DNA of 7,108 nt from Ardenticatenales bacterium (GTDB lineage Bacteria; Chloroflexota; Anaerolineae; Ardenticatenales; Ardenticatenaceae): the NCBI GenBank assembly GCA_013812995.1, contig JACCSL010001027.1, positions 1 through 7,108 of the forward strand. The letters run 5' to 3'. The position numbers were made by a program, and so were the translations under genes. Below are positions 1-6,368 of the stretch, piece by piece (position 1 is the first letter of the stretch; every line of letters starts with the position of its first letter). The notes under the pieces were generated by a model. The model searched no databases, was not told where the DNA came from, and saw only the letters and a program-made list of their open reading frames with translations.

Positions 1-1
1 C

Positions 2-1762
2 GGCTGGCCCATGACCGTCTTCCTCACGCCGGAGGGCGTGCCCTTCTACGGGGGCACCTACTTCCCGCCGGAGCCGCGCTACGGGATGCCCAGCTTTCGC
101 CAGGTGCTCGACTCCGTTGCCAATGCCTACGAGACGCAGCGCGAGGGCCTGGAGGAGCAGGGGCAGCGGCTCCTGGCCCACATCGCGCAGCGTAGCCAGC
201 TAGAGGCGCGCGAGGGGGAGTTGACCGAGGAGATTCTGCGGCGCGGCTTCGACCAGCTCATGCGCCAGTTCGATGCGCGCTGGGGCGGCTTCGGCACGAG
301 CGGCCCCAAGTTCCCCCAGCCGATGATTCTGGAATTCGCCCTCCGCCACGCGCGCCGCACCGGGGACACCCGCGCGCGCCGACTGCTAGACACCACGCTC
401 ACCCGCATGGCGTATGGCGGCATGTACGACCATCTGGGCGGCGGCTTCGCGCGCTACTCCGTGGACGAAAAGTGGCTCGTGCCCCACTTCGAGAAGATGC
501 TCTACGACAACGGGCAGCTCGTCTCCCTCTACCTCCACGCGTACCAACTCTTCAAGACCCCGCTCTACCGCCGCATCGTCGAGGAGAGCCTGGCCTACCT
601 CCAGCGCGAGATGCTCGACCCGGCGGGCGGCTTCTTCTCCTCGCAGGACGCCGATAGCGAGGGGGAGGAGGGGAAATTCTTCGTCTGGAGCCAGCCGGAA
701 ATCGAGAAGGTGCTGACCGCGGAGGAGGCGCGGGTCTTCATCGCCTACCACGGCGTCTCGAAGCAGGGCAATTTCGAGGGCCATAACGTGCTCTGGATTC
801 CAGTAGAACCCGCCACGATTGCCGCGAACCTCAACCTGAGCGAGCGGCAGATGAACGAGACACTGGTCCGCGCCCGCCAGAAGCTCTTTGAAGTGCGCGC
901 CAAACGCATCGCTCCTGCGACGGACACCAAGGTGCTTACCTCGTGGAATGCCCTGGCCATCGCCGCCTTCGCCGAGGCCAGCCGCGTCCTGGACCGCGCC
1001 GAGTATCGGCAGGTCGCGGAGCGCGCCGCGCATTTTATTCTGGACAACATGCGCACCGACACGGGGCGGCTCCTGCGAACCTGGAAGGCCGATCCCGGCG
1101 TTGCCAAGCTGAACGGCTACCTGGAAGATTACGCCTACCTCATCTACGCCCTCACGCATCTCTACGAGGCGACCTTTGACCCGACGTGGCTGGAGGCTGC
1201 CCGCGAGCTAGCCGACATCATGTTAGAGGAGTTCCGCGACCCGCGCGGCGGCTTCTTCGACACGGGCGAGGGGCACGAAAAACTCGTGGTTCGTCCCAAA
1301 GATGTCATCGACAACGCGATCCCCAGCGGAAACTCGATGGCGGCGCTGGCGTTGCTGCGCCTTGCCGCCTTCATCGGCGGGCAGCGCTACACGGACGAGG
1401 CCCAACGTGCGCTGCAACTCGTCGGGGACGCGATGGGGGAGCAGCCGCAGGGCTTTGGCAACTGGCTCGTGGCACTCGACTGGTGGCTGACCCCCACCGC
1501 CGAGCTGGCCCTGCTTGGCCCGGCAGAGCAGAGTGAGCCGTTCGTGCGCGAGATTTTCTCTCGCTTCCTGCCCAACAAGATCGTTGCGCAGGCCAGCTCC
1601 GGGGAGGAGGCCGAGCAGCTCGCCACGCTCATCCCGCTGCTGGAAAGCCGCGAGTTGCTCGACGGTCAGGCCACGGCGTACCTCTGCCAGAACTTTGCCT
1701 GCCAGCGCCCCGTCACTGCCGCCACAGAATTGGCCCAGCAGATAGAGGTGATGTTTACATAA
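2..1762 (+). CDS. YyaL/SSP411-family thioredoxin domain-containing protein (5' end missing)
   Basis: The reading frame is open to the left edge, and the residues before the first in-window Met (base 11) read G-W-P, which belongs to the family motif GWPMTVFLTP. The true start is therefore outside, and roughly the first 100 residues, carrying most of the thioredoxin-like domain, are missing. The visible 583 residues from that Met show GGTYFPP at 14-20, VPHFEKMLYDN at 157-167, SQDADSEG at 211-218, KVLTSWNALAIAAFAEAS at 307-324, EDYAYLIYAL at 372-381, IPSGNSMAALALL at 437-449 and a C-terminal CQNFACQRPVT at 559-569. All are hallmarks of the YyaL/SPATA20 family, an N-terminal thioredoxin fold followed by an (alpha/alpha)6-barrel resembling glycosidases and epimerases. 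The biochemical role is unsettled in bacteria, and no reaction can be assigned. No signal peptide is visible because the N-terminus is absent. It is the first visible gene of a run whose next gene starts in its stop codon. Confidence 0.93.
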   Translation, partial: GWPMTVFLTPEGVPFYGGTYFPPEPRYGMPSFRQVLDSVANAYETQREGLEEQGQRLLAHIAQRSQLEAREGELTEEILRRGFDQLMRQFDARWGGFGTSGPKFPQPMILEFALRHARRTGDTRARRLLDTTLTRMAYGGMYDHLGGGFARYSVDEKWLVPHFEKMLYDNGQLVSLYLHAYQLFKTPLYRRIVEESLAYLQREMLDPAGGFFSSQDADSEGEEGKFFVWSQPEIEKVLTAEEARVFIAYHGVSKQGNFEGHNVLWIPVEPATIAANLNLSERQMNETLVRARQKLFEVRAKRIAPATDTKVLTSWNALAIAAFAEASRVLDRAEYRQVAERAAHFILDNMRTDTGRLLRTWKADPGVAKLNGYLEDYAYLIYALTHLYEATFDPTWLEAARELADIMLEEFRDPRGGFFDTGEGHEKLVVRPKDVIDNAIPSGNSMAALALLRLAAFIGGQRYTDEAQRALQLVGDAMGEQPQGFGNWLVALDWWLTPTAELALLGPAEQSEPFVREIFSRFLPNKIVAQASSGEEAEQLATLIPLLESRELLDGQATAYLCQNFACQRPVTAATELAQQIEVMFT

Positions 1763-2310
1763 TGAATGCGACGGATGCCTTGCTCATCGCCCTGCTCCCC
1801 AGGCCCGCCGATTTGGCACGGGCGCAGGCGGGGTGGTATCGTGTTCCCTTGGCCCACGCACCCGCCGCGCTGGGCGAGGCGAAGGCGCTGGCTTTCTACC
1901 AGCCCAAGACCTTTGGCGAGGCGCGCTGGCAAATCGGCTGGTGGGGGAGGGTAAGCGGCCTGGAGGTGCGACTGCGCCGCGAGTTGCTGCCGGAGGAGCC
2001 GGATCATCGACGGGCGGGGGAGCCCTATCTCTGTGTGACGCTTCAGCCCCTCGTGGCCCTGGACCCGCCGAAGCACTCAACGAAGGGGCGGCGTATTCTC
2101 TTCCTGCCCACCACCTGGGCGGCGTTCCAGCGCGCGGAAACCCTGGATGATCTCGTGGCGCGCCCGCTCCGCCCTATCGCAGACAGCCCCCTCTACACGC
2201 TCATCAAGCAGCAGGTCGCGGATCAGGGCGGCATCCCGGACCCTGGCTCGACCCACCAACCCCGCCTTTTTGAAACGGAAAAGTGTTTCTTTGATGGCTA
2301 TCACTACTAA
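1762..2310 (+). CDS. Conserved-looking hypothetical protein, 182 aa, unknown function
   Basis: This gene starts at an ATG sharing one base with the preceding TAA stop, with an AGAGGTG Shine-Dalgarno-like sequence at 1744-1750. It encodes 182 residues with no membrane segment or signal peptide. Distinctive blocks are WYRVPLAHAP at 25-34, LAFYQPKTFG at 43-52, a basic/acidic stretch RRELLPEEPDHRR at 72-84, and RRILFLPTTW at 110-119. The mix of Trp, Arg and His with an R/K-rich beta-strand-like second half is reminiscent of small nucleic-acid-associated proteins. I recall similar proteins annotated only as hypothetical in Chloroflexota and cyanobacteria, but cannot verify this here. No catalytic motif can be named with confidence. 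Its reading frame overlaps the start of holB by 17 bases, so the two are probably co-transcribed and translationally coupled. The overlap and co-directional packing argue that it is a genuine gene. Confidence 0.85.
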   Translation: MNATDALLIALLPRPADLARAQAGWYRVPLAHAPAALGEAKALAFYQPKTFGEARWQIGWWGRVSGLEVRLRRELLPEEPDHRRAGEPYLCVTLQPLVALDPPKHSTKGRRILFLPTTWAAFQRAETLDDLVARPLRPIADSPLYTLIKQQVADQGGIPDPGSTHQPRLFETEKCFFDGYHY

Positions 2311-3307
2311 CCCATGGCCGCTACTGGGCCACGATATGGCGGTCGAGCGGCTGGCGCGGGCCGTGCAGAGCGATCGTGTCGCCCACGCCTATCTCTTCAG
2401 CGGGCCGGACCATATCGGTAAAACCACCCTCGCCCGCGCCTTTGCCCAGGCCCTGCTCTGCCTTGCGGGGGGAGCAAGGCCCTGCGGGGCGTGTCGCGCC
2501 TGTCGCCTGGTGCAGGCGAACCGCCACCCAGATATGATGACGCTGGATATGGCGTGGCAAACGATGAACCTCCCAACCAAGGGAGAGGCGCACTCTATCT
2601 CGGTGGATGCGATTCGCCTGATGAACAATGAACTCTCTCGCCGCCCCCACGAGGGAAAATGGAAGGTGCTTCTGATCCCCAATGTGGAGGAGTTCACCCT
2701 CTCTGCGGCGAACGCCTTCCTCAAGACTCTGGAGGAGCCACCGGCCTTCGTCATCATCCTCCTGACAACCCGCGAGGTGGAGCTGGTTTTGCCCACGATT
2801 CGCTCCCGCTGCCAGCCCATGCCTCTGTTCCCCCTTCCCAGCGAGCAGGTAGAACAGGGTCTGCAAGTACGATGGGGCGTCGAGCCCGAGCGGGCGCGGC
2901 TGCTTGCCAGACTAGGCGGGGGACGAATTGGGTGGGCGATTCAGGCTGCGCAGGATAGCAAGGTGCTGGAAAAACGGGGGGCCGCCCTGGACAACCTCCA
3001 GCAGGCACTTCAGGGTAACCGCGCGGAGCGTCTGCTGCTCGCCGCGTCGCTCAGCAAGGCAGACGATGAAGAGGTTCTCCCGCTCTGGGCCAGTTGGTGG
3101 CGGGACGTGCTGATGGTCCAGCAGGGTGCCGAGAACGTGATTGCCAATATTGACCAGAGTACAGCGCTGGAACAGGCGGCACAGCGATACACCCCGGCGC
3201 AGGTTCAGGGCTTCCTCCGCGAACTACAGCGCTTGCTGCGCCTCGCTCAGACAACCAACCTCAACCGCCAGCTCTACTGGGAAGTGTTGCTGCTCAAACT
3301 GCCATAA
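2294..3307 (+). CDS. holB: DNA polymerase III subunit delta' (clamp loader)
   Basis: The product is a 337-residue AAA+ protein of the DnaX/HolB clamp-loader family. The delta' subunit works with delta and tau/gamma to open the beta sliding clamp and load it on primed DNA. Visible features are an AHAYLFSGP strand and P-loop GPDHIGKT at 37-44, a zinc-binding module with Cys at 56, 64, 67 and 70 followed by RHPD at 77-80, the conserved block ANAFLKTLEEPP at 139-150, sensor-1-like LLTTR at 156-160, and the SRC motif at 171-173. The Walker B position reads LLIPNVEEF, without the usual DExx acids, as expected of a non-hydrolysing delta' subunit. The frame is open further upstream to 2147, but that part is a shadow of the preceding gene; the ATG at 2294 gives the normal family N-terminus (NPWPLLGHDMAVERL). 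It overlaps the preceding gene by 17 bases, lacks a strong Shine-Dalgarno, and probably depends on translational coupling. A hairpin follows directly. Confidence 0.92.
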   Translation: MAITTNPWPLLGHDMAVERLARAVQSDRVAHAYLFSGPDHIGKTTLARAFAQALLCLAGGARPCGACRACRLVQANRHPDMMTLDMAWQTMNLPTKGEAHSISVDAIRLMNNELSRRPHEGKWKVLLIPNVEEFTLSAANAFLKTLEEPPAFVIILLTTREVELVLPTIRSRCQPMPLFPLPSEQVEQGLQVRWGVEPERARLLARLGGGRIGWAIQAAQDSKVLEKRGAALDNLQQALQGNRAERLLLAASLSKADDEEVLPLWASWWRDVLMVQQGAENVIANIDQSTALEQAAQRYTPAQVQGFLRELQRLLRLAQTTNLNRQLYWEVLLLKLP

Positions 3308-3308
3308 A

Positions 3309-3344
3309 GCAAAGAGCCCTGAACCTCGGGTCAGGGCTCTTTGC
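3309..3344. terminator. Bidirectional hairpin terminator between convergent holB and spoVS
   Basis: A perfect 14-bp inverted repeat (arms 3309-3322 and 3331-3344, GCAAAGAGCCCTGA and its complement) encloses an 8-base loop. It begins two bases after the holB stop and ends 21 bases short of the spoVS stop. The A/T-rich outer part of the stem ends each arm in CTCTTTGC, a short U-run in either direction rather than a classical long U-tract. The position between converging genes supports termination of both transcripts. Confidence 0.8.
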
Positions 3345-3365
3345 CTGGGGGGAAGACAGCTTGGT

Positions 3366-3698
3366 TTATTCGCTTTCACCATTGGCACTGGCCCGAATCA
3401 CGTTCATGGCCGGGGCGGGTACGGGGGCCATGCTCTCGGGACGGCGCTCCACCGAGAATTTGATGGCCGTTCGCTCCTGACCGTCAATGTCAATCTCGAC
3501 AAAGGAGGGCACGCAGACGATATCGATTCCGTCCTCCGCCAAGTACCCTCGGGCAATGGCAACGGCTTTGATGGCCTGGTTCACTGCCCCGGCACCAATG
3601 GCCTGAACGTCCGCCGGGCTGCCTCCCCGGATGACGCCAGCAATGGCACCCGCAACGGCAGTTGAGCGGGAATGGGCCGACACTTTGAGCACTTCCAT
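3366..3698 (-). CDS. spoVS: Stage V sporulation protein S (SpoVS) family protein
   Basis: The product has 110 residues. MEVLKVSAHSRSTAVAGAIA at 1-20, GGSPADVQAIGAGAVNQAIKA at 25-45, YLAEDGIDIVCVPSFVEI at 52-69 and ERTAIKFSVERR at 75-86 match SpoVS nearly throughout. In Bacillus, SpoVS is an Alba-like small protein that affects septation and spore development; homologues are also present in non-sporulating thermophiles and other phyla, where their role is unclear. The family usually ends near residue 86. Here about 24 extra residues follow, rich in Pro and Ala and then polar (PVPAPAMNVIRASANGESE). The start at 3696-3698 is chosen because an AAGGAGG Shine-Dalgarno lies at 3707-3713 with 8-base spacing, and because the family starts at this Met; the longer open frame upstream lacks family similarity. 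Presence of this gene does not by itself show that the organism sporulates. Confidence 0.93.
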   Translation of the reverse strand: MEVLKVSAHSRSTAVAGAIAGVIRGGSPADVQAIGAGAVNQAIKAVAIARGYLAEDGIDIVCVPSFVEIDIDGQERTAIKFSVERRPESMAPVPAPAMNVIRASANGESE

Positions 3699-3706
3699 GA
3701 GATTTC

Positions 3707-3713
3707 CCTCCTT
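3707..3713 (-). promoter_or_regulatory. Strong ribosome binding site of spoVS
   Basis: The minus strand reads AAGGAGG, a full anti-16S match, 8 bases before the ATG at 3698. It fixes the start of spoVS against the longer open frame that extends to 3824. Confidence 0.85.
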
Positions 3714-3839
3714 GGAACATGGGATGGCGAAGTCACAGAACGAAAAACGATCTCGCTCGGAAGAGTGAATAATGAGAATGGGCCAGAGTAAGGAACATTC
3801 AACTCGAAACCCCTGGGACGACACAGGGCGGACTTCCGG

Positions 3840-3935
3840 GCGATTGGGGCGTAATTTTCTTTCCGTGGCTCCTCATCATAGGGGTAAGCGCCAGGAAACC
3901 CACGCTTTGCAAGCGTGGGAGGAATCCTTGCCTGG
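3840..3935 (+). mobile_element. Possible remnant of an IS200/IS605 (TnpB) right end
   Basis: A perfect 9-bp hairpin has arms 3899-3907 (CCCACGCTT) and 3911-3919 (AAGCGTGGG) around TGC, followed by AGGAATCC. An outer 5-bp pair, CCAGG at 3891-3895 and CCTGG at 3931-3935, can extend the structure. A GC hairpin of this form followed by GAGGA is typical of the right end of IS200/IS605 elements, which is also the 3' end of the TnpB guide RNA. Read in the plus frame, the stretch gives RQETHALQAWEES, resembling the tails obtained when TnpB frames run into that region. No tnpB or tnpA gene is present, so at most a solo end or short non-autonomous derivative remains. The left boundary given is a guess. 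Alternatively it could be a leader hairpin or a weak terminator. Confidence 0.38.
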
Positions 3936-3992
3936 TGGGTGGATAAAAGGGTTGTGGTTGGGGAAGGTGTGCGACCAGAGTAGACCAGGCAA
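3928..3992. repeat. 9-bp inverted repeat upstream of spoVS
   Basis: TTGCCTGGT at 3928-3936 and its exact complement ACCAGGCAA at 3984-3992 are separated by 47 bases. On the minus strand the repeat lies just downstream of a candidate promoter, so it could fold in the RNA. The CCTGG part of the left arm could instead pair with CCAGG at 3891-3895, giving two mutually exclusive foldings. Confidence 0.5.
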
Positions 3993-4031
3993 TTAAGAAA
4001 TGACAGTTCAGGGCCACCTTCATTAAACACA

Positions 4032-4061
4032 AGTGTAACACAGCTAGAATTTACTTGTCTA
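4032..4061 (-). promoter_or_regulatory. Candidate sigma-70-type promoter for spoVS
   Basis: On the minus strand, TAGACA (4061-4056, five of six matches to the -35 consensus) and TACACT (4037-4032, four of six to the -10) are separated by 18 bases, and the -10 is preceded by TG one base away, as in extended -10 promoters. It lies immediately after the rny terminator, so a start near 4025 would give spoVS its own transcript with a leader of about 325 bases. Confidence 0.45.
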
Positions 4062-4086
4062 GGGGGTGTTTGAAATTGCTCCTCCC

Positions 4087-4122
4087 AAACAAAAACAGGC
4101 CGCTCCCCGAGGAGCGGCCTGT
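4087..4122 (-). terminator. Intrinsic terminator of rny
   Basis: A perfect 12-bp GC-rich stem (arms 4095-4106 and 4111-4122, ACAGGCCGCTCC and complement) with a four-base loop is followed on the minus strand by TTTTGTTT. It begins 16 bases after the rny stop codon and is a classical Rho-independent terminator. It separates rny from spoVS transcriptionally. Confidence 0.9.
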
Positions 4123-4138
4123 CTATTTTGACGAATGG

Positions 4139-5677
4139 TCACTTGGCGTAGTCGACGGCGCGGGTCTCGCGTACCACCGTTACCTTGATCTGACCGGGAT
4201 ACTCCAGACCCTCTTCAACCTTCCGGCTGATGTCGCGGCTGAGTTGGATGGCCCCCAGATCATCAATCTCGTCGGGGCGAACGATAATCCGAATCTCGCG
4301 CCCGGCCTGGATGGCATACGCCTCCTCGACGCCGGGGAAGCGATGCGCCACTTCTTCCAGTGCCTTGATGCGCTTGATGTATGATTCCAACGTCTCGCGC
4401 CGGGCACCGGGCCGTGCCCCGCTGAGCGCATCCGCGATCTCGACAATGACCGCCTCGATGCTCTCCTGCTCGATCTCATGGTGATGGCTGCCAATGGCGT
4501 TGACGACCTTGGGGTTGACCCCACAGCGCCGCGCGATGTCCGCCCCGATGAGAGCATGAGGCCCCTCCACCTCGTGCGTGACAGCCTTCCCGATATCGTG
4601 GAGCAATGCCCCCTTGCGGGAGATTTCGACATCCGCTCCCAACTCCGCCGCTAACATACCCGCAATATGGCTTGCTTCGATGGCGTGAAACCACTGGTTT
4701 TGTCCATAGCTCGTGCGGAACTTGAGTTGCCCCAGGAGCTTGATGAGTTCGGGATGCAGCCCGCGAACGCCTGTCTCGTAGACCGCCTCCTCACCTGCCT
4801 CGCGAATCGTCACCTCGATCTCGGCGCGAGTATCTTCGACGACCTTCTCGATGCGTGCAGGATGAATGCGCCCATCCGCCACCAGCTTCGAGAGGGCAAT
4901 TCGCGCCACCTCGCGTCGTATCGGGTCAAAGCTGGAAATGATGACTGCCTCGGGCGTATCATCCACTACCAGGTCCACCCCGGTTGCCTGCTCGATGGCG
5001 CGAATGTTGCGCCCAGCCCGCCCGATAATTCGCCCCTTCATGTCATCGCTGGGGAGTTCCACCGTCGAGACCACCAGATCGGCCACAACATCGGTGGCGA
5101 TGCGCTGCATCGACGTGACGATAATCTCTCGTGCCCGCCGATCCGAAATCGCGCGGGTCTCCATCTCGACCTCGCGAATGATGCGCGCCATATCCTGGCG
5201 GGATTCCTTCTGCGTTTCTTCGAGAATCAGGCTCCGAGCCTCCTCGCGCGTCAGACTGGCAACGCGCTGTAGGGTCTCTTCTTGCTCTCCGACCAGCTCC
5301 TCGACACGTTTTTCGCGCTTGTCGAGGTTTTTGTCACGGTTATCTATCTGCTGCTGGCGGCGTTCCAGCTTCTCTAGGCGCGTATCCAGCCGCTCTCGTG
5401 ACTCCTGAAGGCGGCGCTCCTCGGCTTGAAGATCCTTCCGCCGTTGCTGCTGCTCCGCCTCCATCTCCGCCCGCAGGCGGACCGCCTCCTCTTTGGCATC
5501 AATCTCTAGTTGCTTTGCCTGTGTTTGGGCTTGGACCACCAGCTCCCGCGCCTTGCTCTCTGCCTGCTGCGTAATCTCCTCGATCTGTGGTTTACGTCGC
5601 TGATACCCCACGGTATAACCAATACCGAGACCAATCAGTAAAACCACAATAGCCACGGCTATGACTTCCGAAGCCAT
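4139..5677 (-). CDS. rny: Ribonuclease Y
   Basis: The product is a 512-residue membrane-anchored endoribonuclease that starts decay of many mRNAs in bacteria lacking RNase E as the main decay enzyme. A single N-terminal membrane helix (about 4-24) is followed by a long charged coiled coil (about 30-190). A KH domain follows with the RNA-binding GRIIGRAGRNIRAIE loop at 215-229. The HD domain contains SYGQNQWFH with H331, the metal-binding pair H360-D361 in LLHDIGKA, the HHH cluster at 398-400 and D416 in IADALSGARPGARRETLESYIKRI at 414-437. The length and order are those of intact RNase Y (about 510-520 residues). The ATG at 5675-5677 has AGGAGG at 5683-5688 with 5-base spacing. It lies 52 bases downstream of recX, probably in the same transcription unit, and ends in a strong terminator. 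In Bacillus the rny gene is next to ymdB and spoVS, a neighbourhood partly kept here. Confidence 0.96.
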   Translation of the reverse strand: MASEVIAVAIVVLLIGLGIGYTVGYQRRKPQIEEITQQAESKARELVVQAQTQAKQLEIDAKEEAVRLRAEMEAEQQQRRKDLQAEERRLQESRERLDTRLEKLERRQQQIDNRDKNLDKREKRVEELVGEQEETLQRVASLTREEARSLILEETQKESRQDMARIIREVEMETRAISDRRAREIIVTSMQRIATDVVADLVVSTVELPSDDMKGRIIGRAGRNIRAIEQATGVDLVVDDTPEAVIISSFDPIRREVARIALSKLVADGRIHPARIEKVVEDTRAEIEVTIREAGEEAVYETGVRGLHPELIKLLGQLKFRTSYGQNQWFHAIEASHIAGMLAAELGADVEISRKGALLHDIGKAVTHEVEGPHALIGADIARRCGVNPKVVNAIGSHHHEIEQESIEAVIVEIADALSGARPGARRETLESYIKRIKALEEVAHRFPGVEEAYAIQAGREIRIIVRPDEIDDLGAIQLSRDISRKVEEGLEYPGQIKVTVVRETRAVDYAK

Positions 5678-5729
5678 GGTGTCCTCCTATTCAGTTATAT
5701 CGGCCAGGGGGCCGGGAAAGGGTCAGTTA

Positions 5730-6368
5730 TTAGGAAGAATCGTTGCGCGCATCCTCCTTGAGGCGGTCGCTGACACATCGTATCGTGTCCCAGTTGTAAC
5801 CGCGACGGCTCAAGTAGGCCGCTAATTTTTGTTGAAACTGCCACGGATCTTGAATCTTTTGTAACCGTGGTAGATACTTGAGGGCAACTTGGTACGCACT
5901 ATCGGTCTCATCTATCTCTGACGACGTGAGAGCCTGGGCGATGATTGTCTCATCTACCCCTTTTTGGCGCAACTCATAGCGCAGGGCTTGCGCCCCACGA
6001 GGGCGAAAGGCTTCGCGATTTTCAATCCAATACCGGGCGAAGGAAAGATCATCCAGAAACCCAACCTCAACCAGCCGCTGGCACACCCGCTCGATATGCG
6101 TGTCGGCCACCTCCTTTTTGCTAAGGTATCGCTCCAGTTCCTTCTGGCTGCGCGGCCGTCGCGCCAGATAGTCCAGCGCCCGCTGGTAGGCTTTTCGGTA
6201 CAGATCCTCTTCCTGAAGGGCCGCGATATCATCGTCGCTCAGGAGTTGCCCTACCTTCAGGCGAACGGCTTCATCCAGCGTCAGCCCAAAAGCAAATTCC
6301 CCATCAAGATAAACATTGACACGATCTTTGTTCGTCTGCTGTATGACCAGGCGCGTAATTTGTTTCAC
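5730..6368 (-). CDS. recX: Regulatory protein RecX
   Basis: The product has 212 residues. RecX binds RecA filaments and limits their assembly, tuning recombination and the SOS response in the cytoplasm. The sequence shows an N-terminal beta-rich part (VNVYLDGEFAFGLTLDEA at 17-34) and then helical RecX repeats: AYQRALDYLARRPRSQKELE at 60-79, VEVGFLDDLSFARYWIENR at 100-118 followed by RPRGAQALRYELRQKGV at 122-138, and a degenerate C-terminal unit AAYLSRRGYNWDTIRCVSDRL at 183-203. The start is GTG at 6368-6366. The upstream zincin gene ends in TGA at 6367-6365, so the four bases GTGA are shared and translation is probably coupled. There is no recA in the window, although recX often lies beside recA. 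The length is at the upper-middle of the family range. Confidence 0.93.
   Translation of the reverse strand: MKQITRLVIQQTNKDRVNVYLDGEFAFGLTLDEAVRLKVGQLLSDDDIAALQEEDLYRKAYQRALDYLARRPRSQKELERYLSKKEVADTHIERVCQRLVEVGFLDDLSFARYWIENREAFRPRGAQALRYELRQKGVDETIIAQALTSSEIDETDSAYQVALKYLPRLQKIQDPWQFQQKLAAYLSRRGYNWDTIRCVSDRLKEDARNDSS

Larger units (their letters stand above)
3699..4086. other. Noncoding interval between rny and spoVS
   Basis: This gap before spoVS carries no open frame with recognisable protein similarity; the short frames on both strands look like chance. It is less GC-rich near 3991-4060 than the flanking genes. It contains a candidate minus-strand promoter (4032-4061), a 9-bp inverted repeat (3928-3936 with 3984-3992) and a hairpin resembling an IS200/IS605 right end (3899-3919). 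In Bacillus the gene ymdB lies in the equivalent position between rny and spoVS; it is not here. If the promoter is real, most of the interval is a leader of about 325 bases for spoVS. Confidence 0.6.

Noticed and set aside
386..1159. Long minus-strand open frame (257 codons) opposite the YyaL gene
   Set aside because: It is a codon-position shadow of a GC-rich real gene with clear family motifs. It has no ribosome binding site, and its composition is that of antisense translation.
2147..2293. Upstream extension of the holB frame
   Set aside because: This part is basic/Ser-rich and is a shadow of the preceding gene; delta' similarity begins just after the ATG at 2294.
3772..3996. Plus-strand 74-codon frame in the gap
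   Set aside because: It is not a credible gene. Its middle resembles the tail read through a TnpB-element end, so it was used only as support for the remnant call.
3581..4030. Minus-strand open frame crossing the rny-spoVS gap and the start of spoVS
   Set aside because: It overlaps spoVS in another frame, has low-complexity Pro/Ser/Thr content without motifs, and has no good ribosome binding site. It is more likely to be noncoding leader.
4667..5272. Plus-strand open frame (201 codons) opposite rny
   Set aside because: It lies entirely antisense to a fully conserved RNase Y gene and shows no family similarity.
5694..5699. TATAAC on the minus strand between recX and rny, as an rny promoter
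   Set aside because: Its start would fall inside the rny Shine-Dalgarno sequence, and there is no -35 at suitable spacing.
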